Of a DNA stretch of 64,000 nt, positions 43,341 to 53,378 are shown in pieces (within the stretch, counting starts at the first letter, position 1; every line of letters begins with the position of its first letter). The position numbers were made by a program, and so were the translations under genes. The notes below the pieces were generated by a model. That model saw only the letters and a list, made by a program, of their open reading frames with translations. It did not search any database and was not told the DNA's origin. This DNA is from Desulfarculus sp. (lineage in GTDB: Bacteria > Desulfobacterota > Desulfarculia > Desulfarculales > Desulfarculaceae), in NCBI GenBank assembly GCA_003605055.1, contig QZKP01000032.1, positions 1-64,000 of the forward strand, given 5' to 3'.

Positions 43341-44150
43341 ATGAGCGGACCGCCGGACATACGCCGGCACATCTTCGCCGGGCGCCTGGACCAGGCGTTA
43401 AGCGCGGTGCTGCTGGCCGAGACCGCCGGCGTGGTCAGCGGCCTGGAACGGGCCCGGGACCTGGCCCAGGAGCTGGGTCTGGGCTTTGCCAGCAGCCTCC
43501 GCGACGGCCAGGAGGTGGCCGCCGGCGGCGAGCTGGCCCGCCTGACCGGCAACCCCCTGCAACTGACCCGGGCCGAGGAGCTGCTCATCGGAGCGCTTTC
43601 CAAGGCCTCGGGCATCGCCACCGCCGCCCGCCGGGCCCAGCGCCTGGCCGGCCCCAGGCTCAGGGTGGTGGCCGGCGGGGTCAAGAAAATGCCCCCGGAG
43701 CTCAAGGATCTGGTGCGGCGGGCCATTGAGGACGGCGGGGCCGCGGTGCGCATGGCCGAACACCCCTTCGTGTACCTGGACAAGAACTACGTGCACATGC
43801 TGGGCGGGATCAAGCAGGCCCTGCAGGCGGCCGAAGGATTGCCGGGCAGCCGGATCATCCAGGTGCGGGGCGAGACCGAGCCCATCGCGCAGGAGGCCAT
43901 AGAGGCCGCCCGGGCCGGGGCCGGCTTGATCATGGTGGACACTGGCGCACGCCAGGACGCGGCCGCGGTCAGCCGGGGCCTGCGCCAGGCTGGCCTGCGC
44001 GGGCAGGTGCAGGTGGCCTTTGCCGGCGAGATCAGCCTGGCGGACCTGCCGGATCTGGCCAAGCTGGACCTGGACGCGGTGGACATCGGCTACGCCATCG
44101 TGGACGCGCCCTGTCTGCCCATGCGCCTGGACCTGCTGAGGGAGGCCTAA
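43341..44150 (+). CDS. NadC/ModD-like phosphoribosyltransferase family protein
   Basis: The roughly 269-aa product (TTG 43311 is an alternative start overlapping the previous stop) resembles quinolinate phosphoribosyltransferase. It has an N-terminal ferredoxin-like part, then ELLIGALSKASGIATAARR, RLRVVAGGVKKMPPELKDLVRRAIEDGG in the region that in NadC contacts PRPP and quinolinate, and a barrel ending in AFAGEISLADLPDLAKLDLDAVDIGY. NadC has ASGGI near the end; here it reads FAGEIS, so substrate use is probably different. ModD proteins of molybdate loci are related. Neither nadA nor nadB is nearby, so a catabolic or cofactor role in this cluster is more likely than NAD synthesis. Confidence 0.7.
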   Translation: MSGPPDIRRHIFAGRLDQALSAVLLAETAGVVSGLERARDLAQELGLGFASSLRDGQEVAAGGELARLTGNPLQLTRAEELLIGALSKASGIATAARRAQRLAGPRLRVVAGGVKKMPPELKDLVRRAIEDGGAAVRMAEHPFVYLDKNYVHMLGGIKQALQAAEGLPGSRIIQVRGETEPIAQEAIEAARAGAGLIMVDTGARQDAAAVSRGLRQAGLRGQVQVAFAGEISLADLPDLAKLDLDAVDIGYAIVDAPCLPMRLDLLREA

Positions 44151-44152
44151 CC

Positions 44153-45100
44153 ATGGGCATGGAGTTCCGCCTCCTGGAAAAGACCGAGCTGTGGGTGGAG
44201 CCCCTGCGCCTGGCCGGGGCCGATCTGGGGGCCTGCGCCCGAGCGGTGGCAGGGGTGCTGGGACTGTCGGAGCGCGAGGTCATGGTCACCGACGCCCTGG
44301 ACAACCACCTGACCTTCGACGTGCTGGCGCCCACCCTGCGCGCCGAGCAGTTCGTGGCCCGCGAGGCCGAGCTGCTGCGGGCCTTGGCCCAGGTGCCGGG
44401 CGTGGAGATAAACGGCGGCACCCAGGTGCACTCCGCGGGCATCCTGGGGCTGATAAGCCTGGAGCCGGAAGAGGGCCGGGAGATGCTGGCCCGCTCCCAG
44501 GCCATGGGCCGGGAGATCAACCGCCGCATCCAGCGGCGGGCCAGAGTCTTCGCCACCGGGCCGGAGGTGCTGGCCGGCGAGATACAAGACAGCAACACGC
44601 CATTTTTGCTCCAGGCCCTGACCGGCGAGGGCTTTGCGGCCGAGCCGGGGCCCATCCTGGAGGACCAAGCCCCGGCCATCGCCCGGGGCCTGCGGCGGGC
44701 GGCGGAGGAGGCCTTTGGCCTGCTGATCACCACCGGCGGGGTGGGGGCCGAGGGCAAGGATCAAACCCTGGAGGCCCTGGCCAGCCTGGACCCCTCCGCG
44801 GCCACGCCTTACGTCTTGCAGTTCATCAAGGGCAACGGCCGCCACGCCAAGGACGGGGTGCGCCTGGGCGTGGGGTGCCTGGACAGCAGCCTGATCGTGT
44901 GCCTGCCCGGGCCCCATGACGAGGTGCGCCTGCTCTGGCCCGTGCTGCGCGAGGGGCTGGCCCAGGCTTTGGCACCGGAGGCCCTGGCCCATAGCCTGGC
45001 CCAGGCCCTGCGGGCCAAGTTTCTGGCCAAAAGCACAGAGCACAAACACGGACAAGCCCAAAAGCTGTGGGAGGAGATTCATGGCACTGAGCAAGGCTGA
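44153..45100 (+). CDS. MoCF/CinA-type molybdopterin-binding domain protein
   Basis: The 315-aa protein has an N-terminal region of about 130 residues of unknown fold, then a MoCF-like domain. The domain shows GEIQDSNTPFLLQALTGEG, an acidic PILEDQAPAIARGL and the signature LLITTGGVGAEGKDQT, as in MoaB/MogA and the N-terminus of CinA. These bind molybdopterin or nucleotide-like ligands. It begins 2 bp after the NadC-like gene and overlaps the hydratase gene by 20 bp, so it is tightly coupled to the cluster. Exact function unknown. Confidence 0.72.
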   Translation: MGMEFRLLEKTELWVEPLRLAGADLGACARAVAGVLGLSEREVMVTDALDNHLTFDVLAPTLRAEQFVAREAELLRALAQVPGVEINGGTQVHSAGILGLISLEPEEGREMLARSQAMGREINRRIQRRARVFATGPEVLAGEIQDSNTPFLLQALTGEGFAAEPGPILEDQAPAIARGLRRAAEEAFGLLITTGGVGAEGKDQTLEALASLDPSAATPYVLQFIKGNGRHAKDGVRLGVGCLDSSLIVCLPGPHDEVRLLWPVLREGLAQALAPEALAHSLAQALRAKFLAKSTEHKHGQAQKLWEEIHGTEQG

Positions 45101-45869
45101 GCTCAAGCAGGCGGCCGATGCGCTGCTGGCGGCGGCGGAAAAGGCCGCGCCCATTGCGCCCCTGAGCGACACCTACCCCGGCCTCACCGTGGACGAGGCC
45201 TACCAGATACAACTGCTCAACGTGGAGCACCGCCTGGCCCAGGGCCGCAAGGTGGTGGGCAAGAAGATCGGCCTGACCAGCCCGGCCATGCAGGAGATGT
45301 TCAAGGTGGCCGAGCCTGACTATGGCCACCTGCTGGAGGACATGCTGGCCTACCAGGGCCAGGGTCTGTCCTGCAACCGCCTCCTGCAGCCGCGCATCGA
45401 GGGCGAGATCGCCTTCATCCTCAAGCACGACCTGGAGGGGCCCGGCGTGACGCCCACTGACGTGCTGCGCGCCACTGATGGAGTGGCCGCGGCCCTGGAA
45501 ATCATAGACAGCCGGGTGCGGGACTGGAAGATCAGGATACAGGACACCGTGGCCGACAACGCCTCCAGCGCGGCGCTGGTGGTTGGCGCCCGGATGGTCT
45601 CGCCTAAGAAGTTGGACCTGCGGCACGTGGGTTTTGTGCTGACCAAGAACGGCCGCCTGGCCGGCACCGGCGCCGGCGCGGCGGTGCTGGGCAGCCCGGC
45701 CCAGTCCGTGGCCTGGCTGGCCAACAAGCTGGGCGAATACGGCATCCCCCTCAAGGCCGGCGAGATCATCCTCTCCGGCGCGGCGGCGGCCGCGGTGCCG
45801 GTTCAGGCCGGCGACAGCATCCACCTGCACGTGGACCGCCTCGGCGAGGTGGGCTGCTTCTTCAGCTAA
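45081..45869 (+). CDS. 2-oxopent-4-enoate hydratase family enzyme
   Basis: Enzymes of this group (MhpD/DmpE/XylJ, FAH superfamily) add water to 2-hydroxypenta-2,4-dienoates in meta-cleavage pathways or act as related decarboxylases. The 262-aa product shows VVGKKIGLTSPAMQEMF, the metal-site Glu pair in RIEGEIAFIL, and AALEIIDSRVRDWKI and ILSGAAAAAVPVQAGD. ATG 45081 has GGGAGGAG upstream. It overlaps the MoCF gene. It supports a catabolic role for the cluster, although no ring-cleavage dioxygenase is present, as expected for an anaerobe. Confidence 0.88.
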   Translation: MALSKAELKQAADALLAAAEKAAPIAPLSDTYPGLTVDEAYQIQLLNVEHRLAQGRKVVGKKIGLTSPAMQEMFKVAEPDYGHLLEDMLAYQGQGLSCNRLLQPRIEGEIAFILKHDLEGPGVTPTDVLRATDGVAAALEIIDSRVRDWKIRIQDTVADNASSAALVVGARMVSPKKLDLRHVGFVLTKNGRLAGTGAGAAVLGSPAQSVAWLANKLGEYGIPLKAGEIILSGAAAAAVPVQAGDSIHLHVDRLGEVGCFFS

Positions 45870-45913
45870 AGAAAAGAGTTTTCAGGCAAGGCATTCAAAC
45901 CGCGCGGGTGCTG

Positions 45914-46780
45914 ATGGACTTTTCGGCTTTAATAACCACCATTCTGCACGGGCTGACCCTAGGCATGGTGCTCATGCTGGTGGCCGGCGGGCTGACCATC
46001 ATCTTCGGCATGATGGAGGTGCTCAACTTCGCTCACGGCTCCCTGTACATGCTGGGGGCCTACTTCGGCTACACCGTGGCCCACCTCACGGGCAGCTTCT
46101 GGCTGGCCATCCTCATTGCGCCCTTGGCCGTGGGGGCGGTGGGCTTCTTGATCGAGTTCTTCTCCCTGCGGCCCCTGTACGGACGGCCGCCCCTGCACCA
46201 TCTGCTGCTCACCTTCGGCATCAGTCTGATTGTGCAGAACGCCATCAAGTTCATCTGGGGCAACGACATCTACTCCATCGAGATGCCCGCCTTCCTGAGC
46301 GGCTCCAGCAGCCTCCTGGGCGTCCAATACCCCACCTACCGTCTGTTCGTGCTGCTGTTCAGCGTAGCCCTGTCCATCTTGATCTGGCTTTTGATCACCA
46401 AGACCAAATGGGGCGTGGTGGTGCGGGCCGGCACCGAGGACATCGAGACCCTGGAGGCCCACGGCATAGACACCCGCAAGGTCTTCACCGCGGTGTTCGT
46501 GGTCTGCGCCGCCTTCGCGGCCGTGGGCGGCGCGGTGGTGGCGCCCATGCGCACCGTCTATCCGCAGATGGGCGTGGACATCATCATCGAGGCCTTCATC
46601 GTGGTGATCATCGGTGGGCTGGGCAGCATCAAAGGGGCGGTGGTGGGGGCCCTGATCCTGGGCCTGGCCACCCAGTTGGGCGCCGTGTTTCTCACCGGAT
46701 TCGCCGACGCGGCCATCTACATCGTCATGGCTGGCATTCTGTTGTTCAGGCCCAGCGGCCTGGTGACGGAAACCGAATAG
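45914..46780 (+). CDS. livH: branched-chain amino acid-type ABC transporter permease (LivH)
   Basis: The roughly 288-aa membrane protein has about eight hydrophobic helices and LivH motifs GGLTIIFGMMEVLNFAHGSLYMLGAY, the EAA-like loop around VVVRAGTEDIETLEAHGID and IIGGLGSIKGAVVGAL. It forms the channel with LivM. GTG 45908 is an alternative start; neither has a strong ribosome site. Liv-type importers in catabolic clusters often carry aromatic or dicarboxylic acids rather than amino acids. Confidence 0.92.
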   Translation: MDFSALITTILHGLTLGMVLMLVAGGLTIIFGMMEVLNFAHGSLYMLGAYFGYTVAHLTGSFWLAILIAPLAVGAVGFLIEFFSLRPLYGRPPLHHLLLTFGISLIVQNAIKFIWGNDIYSIEMPAFLSGSSSLLGVQYPTYRLFVLLFSVALSILIWLLITKTKWGVVVRAGTEDIETLEAHGIDTRKVFTAVFVVCAAFAAVGGAVVAPMRTVYPQMGVDIIIEAFIVVIIGGLGSIKGAVVGALILGLATQLGAVFLTGFADAAIYIVMAGILLFRPSGLVTETE

Positions 46781-46825
46781 CCCCCTGGCGCACAAAGGAA
46801 GACCGGTGAGCAAGAGGCAGAAAGC

Positions 46826-47783
46826 ATGACCGTCATCATCAAGAAGTACTACCTGCTGCTGATCCTGGCCGCCCTGGTGCTGCTGCCCTTGGCTTCGCCG
46901 GCCCTGTTCTCCGACTACTACCTGGACCTGTTCACCAAGATCCTGATCTTCGGGATCATGCTCCTGGGCTACGACATCCTGGCCGGTTACACCGGCCTGG
47001 TCAGCCTGGGCCACGCCCTGTTCTTCGGCCTAGGCGGCTACTGCGCTGCTTTTACCATCAATCATTTCTCCAGCAACCTGGCGCCGGTCCTGGCCGTGGC
47101 CCTGATCGTGAGCACAGCCATAGGCCTTTTCGTGGGCTTCTTCTCCACCCAAACCAAGGACATTTTCTTCGTCTTTTTGACCCTGGCCTTTGCGCAATTC
47201 TTCTACCTGGCGGCCTTCAACATGACCGGCATCACCGGCGGGGACAACGGCATCACCATAGCCAAAGCCACCATCGGCATCCCCAGCCTATGGACCACCA
47301 AGATACCGCGGCCCTACGGTTTTTATTACCTGGCGCTGGTGTTCTTCGTGTTGTCCTTCGCGATTTGCCGACGGGTGATCAACAGCCCCTTTGGCAAGGT
47401 CCTGGTGGCCATCCGGGAAAACGAGGAGCGGGTCAGCTACCTGGGCTACAGCATCCGGAAGGTGAAGATAAAGAGCTACATGATCTCGGTGTGGCTGGCG
47501 ACCGTGGCCGGAGTGCTGTTCGCGGCCTACCAGGACTTTGTCTCGCCGGGCATGCTGCACTGGGCCCTCTCCGGCGATCTTATCCTGATGTCGGTTCTGG
47601 GCGGCATGGGCACCCTGGTGGGGCCCGTGCTGGGCGGGGCCATCATCATCCTGCTGGGCGACGAACTGAGCTCTTTGACCGAGAACTGGATGATATTCAT
47701 CGGCGGCTTCTTCGTGCTGATGATTATCTTCGCGCCCAAGGGGGTTTTGGGAGTGCTCTCCAATATAAGGTGGTTCAGGAACC

Positions 47784-47794
<11 letters not shown>
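46826..47794 (+). CDS. livM: branched-chain amino acid-type ABC transporter permease (LivM)
   Basis: The 322-aa permease shows LivM motifs: GYDILAGYTGLVSLGHALFFGLGGYCAA, a conserved block NSPFGKVLVAIRENEERVSYLGY and VLGGMGTLVGPVLGGA. It pairs with LivH. Its end overlaps livG by 11 bp. The start ATG 46826 lies 45 bp after livH, with GAGGCAGAAAGC upstream, a weak site. Confidence 0.93.
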
Positions 47795-48521
<727 letters not shown>

Positions 48522-48524
48522 GCT

Positions 48525-49268
48525 ATGCTGCGCCTGCAGGACGTACACACCTACTACGGCCCCAGCCACGTGTTGCACGGGGTCAGCCTGAGCCTGGCCA
48601 AGGGCGAGGCCGTGTCCTTGATCGGCCGCAACGGCGCGGGCAAAACCACCCTCATGCGCTCCATCATGCAGCTCACTCCCCCCCGCCAGGGATCTATTAG
48701 CCTCAAGGACCAGGTGGAGCTGACCAGGCTCAAGCCGCACGAAGTCTTCCGGCTGGGGGTCAGGCTCTGCCCTCAGGGCCGCGGGGTTTTCCCCAAGCTG
48801 ACCGTGGAGGAGAACCTGCGCCTGGCCCTGGTCTCTCAACCCAAGCGAGAGACCCATCTGGGGGTGGACAAAGCCTACCAGCTCTTCCCGGTGCTGGCCG
48901 AAAAGCGCCACCAGAAAGTGCGCGGCCTCAGCGGCGGCCAGCGGCAGATATTGGCCATCGCCCGGGCGCTGATGGGAGAGACCAGCCTGCTGTTGATGGA
49001 CGAGCCCAGCGAGGGCCTGGCGCCGCTGATCGTGCGCGAGCTGCGCGATTTGATCCGGCAGATCAAGAAGACCGGCATCACCATCCTGCTGGCCGAGCAG
49101 AACGTGAAGATGGCCCTGTCCGCCTGCGACCGGCATTACATCCTGGAAAAAGGCGATATCCGCTTCAGCGGCACCACCCAAGAGTTGACCTGCCAGCAGG
49201 ACATCCTGGTGCAGACCCTGGGCGTGTCCTCGGGCGTGGCCGAGTGCGAGGCGCCCGCGCCGACCTAA
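48525..49268 (+). CDS. livF: branched-chain amino acid-type ABC transporter ATPase (LivF)
   Basis: The 247-aa ATPase has Walker A GRNGAGKTT, a LivF-type CPQGRGVFPKLTVEENL segment, signature LSGGQRQILAIARAL, Walker B LLLMDEPSEGLAP and the switch LAEQNVKMAL. With LivG it powers the importer. The C-terminal 15 residues are extra compared with the usual 235-aa form. Confidence 0.95.
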   Translation: MLRLQDVHTYYGPSHVLHGVSLSLAKGEAVSLIGRNGAGKTTLMRSIMQLTPPRQGSISLKDQVELTRLKPHEVFRLGVRLCPQGRGVFPKLTVEENLRLALVSQPKRETHLGVDKAYQLFPVLAEKRHQKVRGLSGGQRQILAIARALMGETSLLLMDEPSEGLAPLIVRELRDLIRQIKKTGITILLAEQNVKMALSACDRHYILEKGDIRFSGTTQELTCQQDILVQTLGVSSGVAECEAPAPT

Positions 49269-49349
49269 GGCCCGGGCCCAGGTATTCTTCGGCGGAGGTC
49301 CCTACGGGGATTCGAAACTATAGGTTGATGCTTAGCTAAGGAGGGAAGT

Positions 49350-50624
49350 ATGGAGCAGAAGAAAGACGTTACCAGGAGAGGCTTTCTCAAGCAGTCGGCC
49401 ACGGTGGCCGGCGCCGCGGCCCTGAGCGGGCTGGCGGGCAACCTGTTGGGCGGCGCACCGGCCTACGCGGCTAAGGGTTCCGGGCCCATCAAGATTGGCG
49501 TAGTGTTGCCCTTTTCCCGCGCCTACAAGGTCATCGGCGACCGCGTGGTGGCGGGCTTGGAGCTGGCCCTGGCCCAGGCCGGCGGCGCCTTCAAGGGACG
49601 CAAGTTTGAGGTCATCAAGGAAGACTCCGAGATGAATCCCAACGTGGGCCTGACCAAGACCCGCAAGCTGGTGGACAAGGACAAGGTGGATGTCTTGGTG
49701 GGGCCGGTGAGTAGCGCGGTGTGCGTGGCCATGCGCAACTACGCCAACGAGAAGAAGGTCCCCATGATCATCCCCACCGCTGGCAACGTGGAGTTGGCGG
49801 GCAACCTCTACAGCCCCTACGTGTTTCGCTCCTCCATCAGCCACTGGATCTTCGCGCACCCCATGGGTTACTGGGTCAAGGACCACCTGGGCGACGAGGT
49901 CATGGTCGGCGGCGCCAATTACGCGGCCGGGCAGCACCAGGTATGGGCCTTCACCATGGCCTTCCGCGGTAAGGGCGGCAAGGTGGTAGGCTCCATTTAT
50001 CCGCCCCTTAACGAGAAGGACTACGCGCCCTACCTGACCAAGCTGGCCAACTCCGGCGCCAAGATCTTCTTCGGCTGGTTCGCGGGCAACGACGCGGTGA
50101 ACATCTGCCGCCAGGCCGCCCAGTTCGGCCTGAACAAGAAGATCAAGATGACCACCACCGGCTGGTTCTTCGAGCGCAACCTCCTCATGGCGCAGAAAGA
50201 TGCTGCCCTGGGCTGGCACTGCTGCTTCAATTGGGCCATCACTCTGGACAACCCGGTGAACAAGGAGTTCGTGAAGGCCTACGACAAGTTCACCAAGAAC
50301 GACGCCGGCGTGTCCGTGTCCATGAGCTCGGTGCACGGCTACGATGCGGGCCAGATGATCATCCAGGCCCTTAAGAAGACGGGCGGCGACACCAAGGCCG
50401 CTAACATCGTCAAGGCCCTTGAGTACATGAAGCTGGACAGCCCGCGCGGCCCGGTGGAGCTGGACGTGAACCACGAACTGGTGCAGCCCATGTACATCGG
50501 CCAGATCGTCAAGAGCGGCTCGGGCGTGGAGGCCAAGATCATCGCCAACCTGGGCCGTTGGACCACGCCCTACCTGGGCGCTCGCGGCATCAACAGCGTG
50601 GGGCAGCCGTTTATCGTTAAATAA
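49350..50624 (+). CDS. Liv-type substrate-binding protein with Tat signal
   Basis: The 424-aa periplasmic binding protein has a twin-arginine signal peptide (TRRGFLKQSA, then a hydrophobic segment to about AYA-AK). The mature part starts IKIGVVLPFSRAYKVIGDRVVAGLELAL, typical of the LivJ/LivK (peripla_BP_6) fold. Tat export suggests it folds, or binds something, before export. It follows livF after 81 bp with AAGGAGG at the start, so it can be made in excess. A hairpin lies just after the gene. The ligand is unknown; the neighbouring hydratase suggests an organic acid. Confidence 0.92.
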   Translation: MEQKKDVTRRGFLKQSATVAGAAALSGLAGNLLGGAPAYAAKGSGPIKIGVVLPFSRAYKVIGDRVVAGLELALAQAGGAFKGRKFEVIKEDSEMNPNVGLTKTRKLVDKDKVDVLVGPVSSAVCVAMRNYANEKKVPMIIPTAGNVELAGNLYSPYVFRSSISHWIFAHPMGYWVKDHLGDEVMVGGANYAAGQHQVWAFTMAFRGKGGKVVGSIYPPLNEKDYAPYLTKLANSGAKIFFGWFAGNDAVNICRQAAQFGLNKKIKMTTTGWFFERNLLMAQKDAALGWHCCFNWAITLDNPVNKEFVKAYDKFTKNDAGVSVSMSSVHGYDAGQMIIQALKKTGGDTKAANIVKALEYMKLDSPRGPVELDVNHELVQPMYIGQIVKSGSGVEAKIIANLGRWTTPYLGARGINSVGQPFIVK

Positions 50625-50640
50625 CGACCAGCGCCGCTCC

Positions 50641-50662
50641 CGGCGTCCCGCAGGGGACGCCG
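50641..50662 (+). other. strong 9-bp stem-loop after the binding-protein gene
   Basis: CGGCGTCCC-GCAG-GGGACGCCG is a perfect hairpin 17 bp past the stop. There is no T-run, so it is not a standard terminator. Such structures often stabilise the 3' end of abundant binding-protein mRNA and reduce read-through to the next gene. Confidence 0.6.
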
Positions 50663-50838
50663 GGGCGGCCCAGACCGAGCGACACGGGCCCGCGACAGAA
50701 CAGTGGCGAATTTGCAGGGAAAGGTCTTTAAAAAAACAAAACGCAAGCGGGCCGCTTGGACCACGCGCCCCAAAGGGCCTAACCAGTATGAATTAGCCTG
50801 CCAGGCGACAACAGCCAGGAGACGATTGTGAGGATTGC

Positions 50839-52758
50839 ATGTCAGGCATAGTGGGATACAACCAAGAACAAAAAGTCAGCAAGTTCCTGCTGGGCAACGA
50901 GGCCATTGTGCGGGGGGCCTTGGAGGCGGGCGTGGATTACGCGGCCGGCTATCCGGGCACCCCCTCCTCGGAGATCATAGAGCGCCTGGCCGCCGAGGCC
51001 AGCGAGCGCCGGGTGTACGTGGAGTGGTCCACCAACGAGAAGGTGGCCAGCGAGGGCTGCGGCGCGGCGGCCACCGCCGGCCTGGCCTCCCTGGCGGCTA
51101 TGAAGAACGCGGGCCTCAGCGTGGCCCTGGACTTCCTGACCCACTTCAGCCTCACCGGCCTGGGGGAGCAGGGGGGCAGCATGGTGGTGGTGGTCTGCGA
51201 CGACCCGGATGCCCATTCCAGCGGCGACGAGACCGACTCCCGCTGGCTGGCCCGCTTCGCCTATGCGCCCCTGCTGGAGCCCACCAGCGTGCAGGAGGCC
51301 CGCGATCTGACACGCTATGCCTTCCAGTTGTCGCGGGAGAACAAGCGCTGCGTGATGCTGCGCAGCTACACCCGGCTTTCCCATGCCTCCAGCATCGTGG
51401 ATCTGGGGCCGCTGCCGGCGCTCATTGCCAAGCAGGCCCATTCGGACTCCAGCGCCTGCCTGACTCCCTACCTGGCCCGGGGCAAGCACGCCCAGACCCT
51501 GGAACGATTGGAGAGCATACGCGGGCAGTTTGAGGAGAGCGGCTTCAACAGTTACCGGGGGCCGGAGTCGCCCGAGTTGCTGGTGGTGTGCAGCGGCAGC
51601 GCCTACCAGTGCGCCCTGGAGGCCGTGGAGCTGCTGGACCTTCAGGAGCGGGTGGGCGTGCTGAAGATCGTCACTCTGTGGCCCTTCCCGCACCAGTTGG
51701 CGCTCAAGCACCTGGCCCAGGCGGGCAAGGTGCTGGCCCTGGAGGAGGTGGACCCCTTCCTGGAGAACCTGCTCAAGGAGGCGCTCAACGACGCGGGCCT
51801 GACGGACAAGCAGGTGCTGGGCAAGGGCTCGGGCCACGTGCCGCTGTTCGGCGAGATGACTCCGGACCGGGCCCTGGAGGCCCTGGCCGCCGTATTCGGC
51901 CTGAGCTACCAGCCCCGCGCGGCCCACTACTCCCAGGCCGCGGACAGGTGCGTGCAGGAACTGTTGATCAGCCGGGGCCTGACCTGGTGCCCAGGCTGCC
52001 CCCACCGGGCCAGTTTCTGGGCCCTGGACCGGGCCATTAAGGCCGAGGGCACCGACGTGTACGTCACCGGCGACATCGGCTGCTACACCCTGGACGTTTT
52101 CCCCGAGGGCAAGTGCCAGATGAACCTGCTGCACGCCATGGGCTCTGGTCTGGGCCTGGCCTCGGGCTTGGGGCAATTGGGCCCCAAGAACTACGACCAG
52201 CCGGTGATCTCCATCTGCGGCGACTCCACCTTTTTCCATTCCTCGGTGCCGGCCCTGATCAACGCCATCTACAACCGGTCCAACCTGATCCATATCGTTC
52301 TGGACAACGACGCCACGGCCATGACCGGCTTCCAGGCCCACCCGGGCGTGGGCTACAACGCCCTGGGCCAGCCCACCACCAAGATCGACCTGGAGAGCCT
52401 CTGCCGCTCCCTGGGCGCGCAGGTGGAGGTGGCCGACCCCTTTGACCTGCGCGGCACGGCCAAGACCATGCGCAAGCTGTTGCAGATGAAACAGGGCGTG
52501 CGGGTTTTGATCCTGCGCCGGCCCTGCGAGCTGGTGCGCATGAAGCGGCAGAAGAACAAACCCTTCCGCATGGAGGTGGACCAGTCCAAATGCAAGGGGC
52601 AGGAGTGCGCAATTTGCTATAGCGCCTTCCGCTGCCCGGCCTTGATGGTGGAGGCAGAGGGCGGCAAGGCCAGCATCCGGGATGACGCCTGCCCGGGCTG
52701 CGGGGTCTGCGCCAGCATCTGTCCCTTCAAGGCGATCGTGCGCGAGGAGGTGGCCTAA
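50839..52758 (+). CDS. iorA: indolepyruvate:ferredoxin oxidoreductase alpha subunit
   Basis: IorAB oxidises aryl pyruvates (or related 2-oxo acids) to acyl-CoA with ThDP and ferredoxin. The 639-aa protein has the pyrimidine-binding domain with GVDYAAGYPGTPSSEI and EWSTNEKVA, the ThDP domain with CPGCPHR, GDIGCYTL and GDSTFFHS. Two C-terminal 4Fe-4S sites follow (C-x4-C-x2-C-x5-CP and CPGCGVCASICPF). The start ATG 50839 has GAGG upstream. Its stop overlaps the iorB ATG by 1 bp. In this cluster it may act on a 2-oxo acid made from the imported compound. Confidence 0.94.
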   Translation: MSGIVGYNQEQKVSKFLLGNEAIVRGALEAGVDYAAGYPGTPSSEIIERLAAEASERRVYVEWSTNEKVASEGCGAAATAGLASLAAMKNAGLSVALDFLTHFSLTGLGEQGGSMVVVVCDDPDAHSSGDETDSRWLARFAYAPLLEPTSVQEARDLTRYAFQLSRENKRCVMLRSYTRLSHASSIVDLGPLPALIAKQAHSDSSACLTPYLARGKHAQTLERLESIRGQFEESGFNSYRGPESPELLVVCSGSAYQCALEAVELLDLQERVGVLKIVTLWPFPHQLALKHLAQAGKVLALEEVDPFLENLLKEALNDAGLTDKQVLGKGSGHVPLFGEMTPDRALEALAAVFGLSYQPRAAHYSQAADRCVQELLISRGLTWCPGCPHRASFWALDRAIKAEGTDVYVTGDIGCYTLDVFPEGKCQMNLLHAMGSGLGLASGLGQLGPKNYDQPVISICGDSTFFHSSVPALINAIYNRSNLIHIVLDNDATAMTGFQAHPGVGYNALGQPTTKIDLESLCRSLGAQVEVADPFDLRGTAKTMRKLLQMKQGVRVLILRRPCELVRMKRQKNKPFRMEVDQSKCKGQECAICYSAFRCPALMVEAEGGKASIRDDACPGCGVCASICPFKAIVREEVA

Positions 52759-53363
52759 TGAGCGGTTTCAGCGATCCCTACAACCTCATGGTCTGCGGCG
52801 TGGGCGGACAGGGCAACATCCTCATCTCCCGCATGATCGGCCGCATCTTGGTGGACAAAGGCTTCCGGGTCACCATCGGCGAGACCTTTGGCGCGGCCCA
52901 GCGGGGCGGCTCGGTGTTCAGCAGCATGCGCATCTCGCGCAAGCGCTACTACGGGCCCCTGGTGCCCAAGGGCAAGGCCAGCCTGGTGCTGAGCCTGGAG
53001 CCCCTGGAGACCCTGCGCCTCCTGGCCGAGTACGGCAACCAAGACGTGCTGACCATCACCAACACCCATCCCATCCAGCCGGTGGGGGTGCTGGCCCGGC
53101 GCCTGGATTATCCCGAGCAGGACAGGCTGAATGCGGCCATCATGGAGCTTTCGCGGCGGGCCTGGTTCGTGGACGTGACCGAAATGGCCCTGTCCTTGGG
53201 GGCGCCCATCGTGGCCAACATCATCCTGCTGGGCTGCCTGCTGGGCGCTGGCGTCCTGCCCATCGAGCCCGGCGATGTGGAAAAGGAGATGCGCGAGACC
53301 TTCCCGCCGAATAAACTGGAGCTGAATATCAAGGCCCTTAAGGCGGGCATAGAGGCGGTCTAG
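52758..53363 (+). CDS. iorB: indolepyruvate:ferredoxin oxidoreductase beta subunit
   Basis: The 201-aa subunit is the gamma-like domain of 2-oxoacid:ferredoxin oxidoreductases: LMVCGVGGQGNILISRMIG, GETFGAAQRGGSVFSSMRIS, and VANIILLGCLLGAGVLP. It completes the IorA heterodimer. Translation is coupled to iorA (TAATG overlap). The M24 gene follows 15 bp later. Confidence 0.94.
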   Translation: MSGFSDPYNLMVCGVGGQGNILISRMIGRILVDKGFRVTIGETFGAAQRGGSVFSSMRISRKRYYGPLVPKGKASLVLSLEPLETLRLLAEYGNQDVLTITNTHPIQPVGVLARRLDYPEQDRLNAAIMELSRRAWFVDVTEMALSLGAPIVANIILLGCLLGAGVLPIEPGDVEKEMRETFPPNKLELNIKALKAGIEAV

Positions 53364-53378
53364 CCAAACGGAGGCGCC

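Noticed and set aside
50641-50662. Rho-independent terminator between the binding-protein gene and iorA
   Set aside because: The hairpin is strong but has no T-run after it. It is listed as a stem-loop only.
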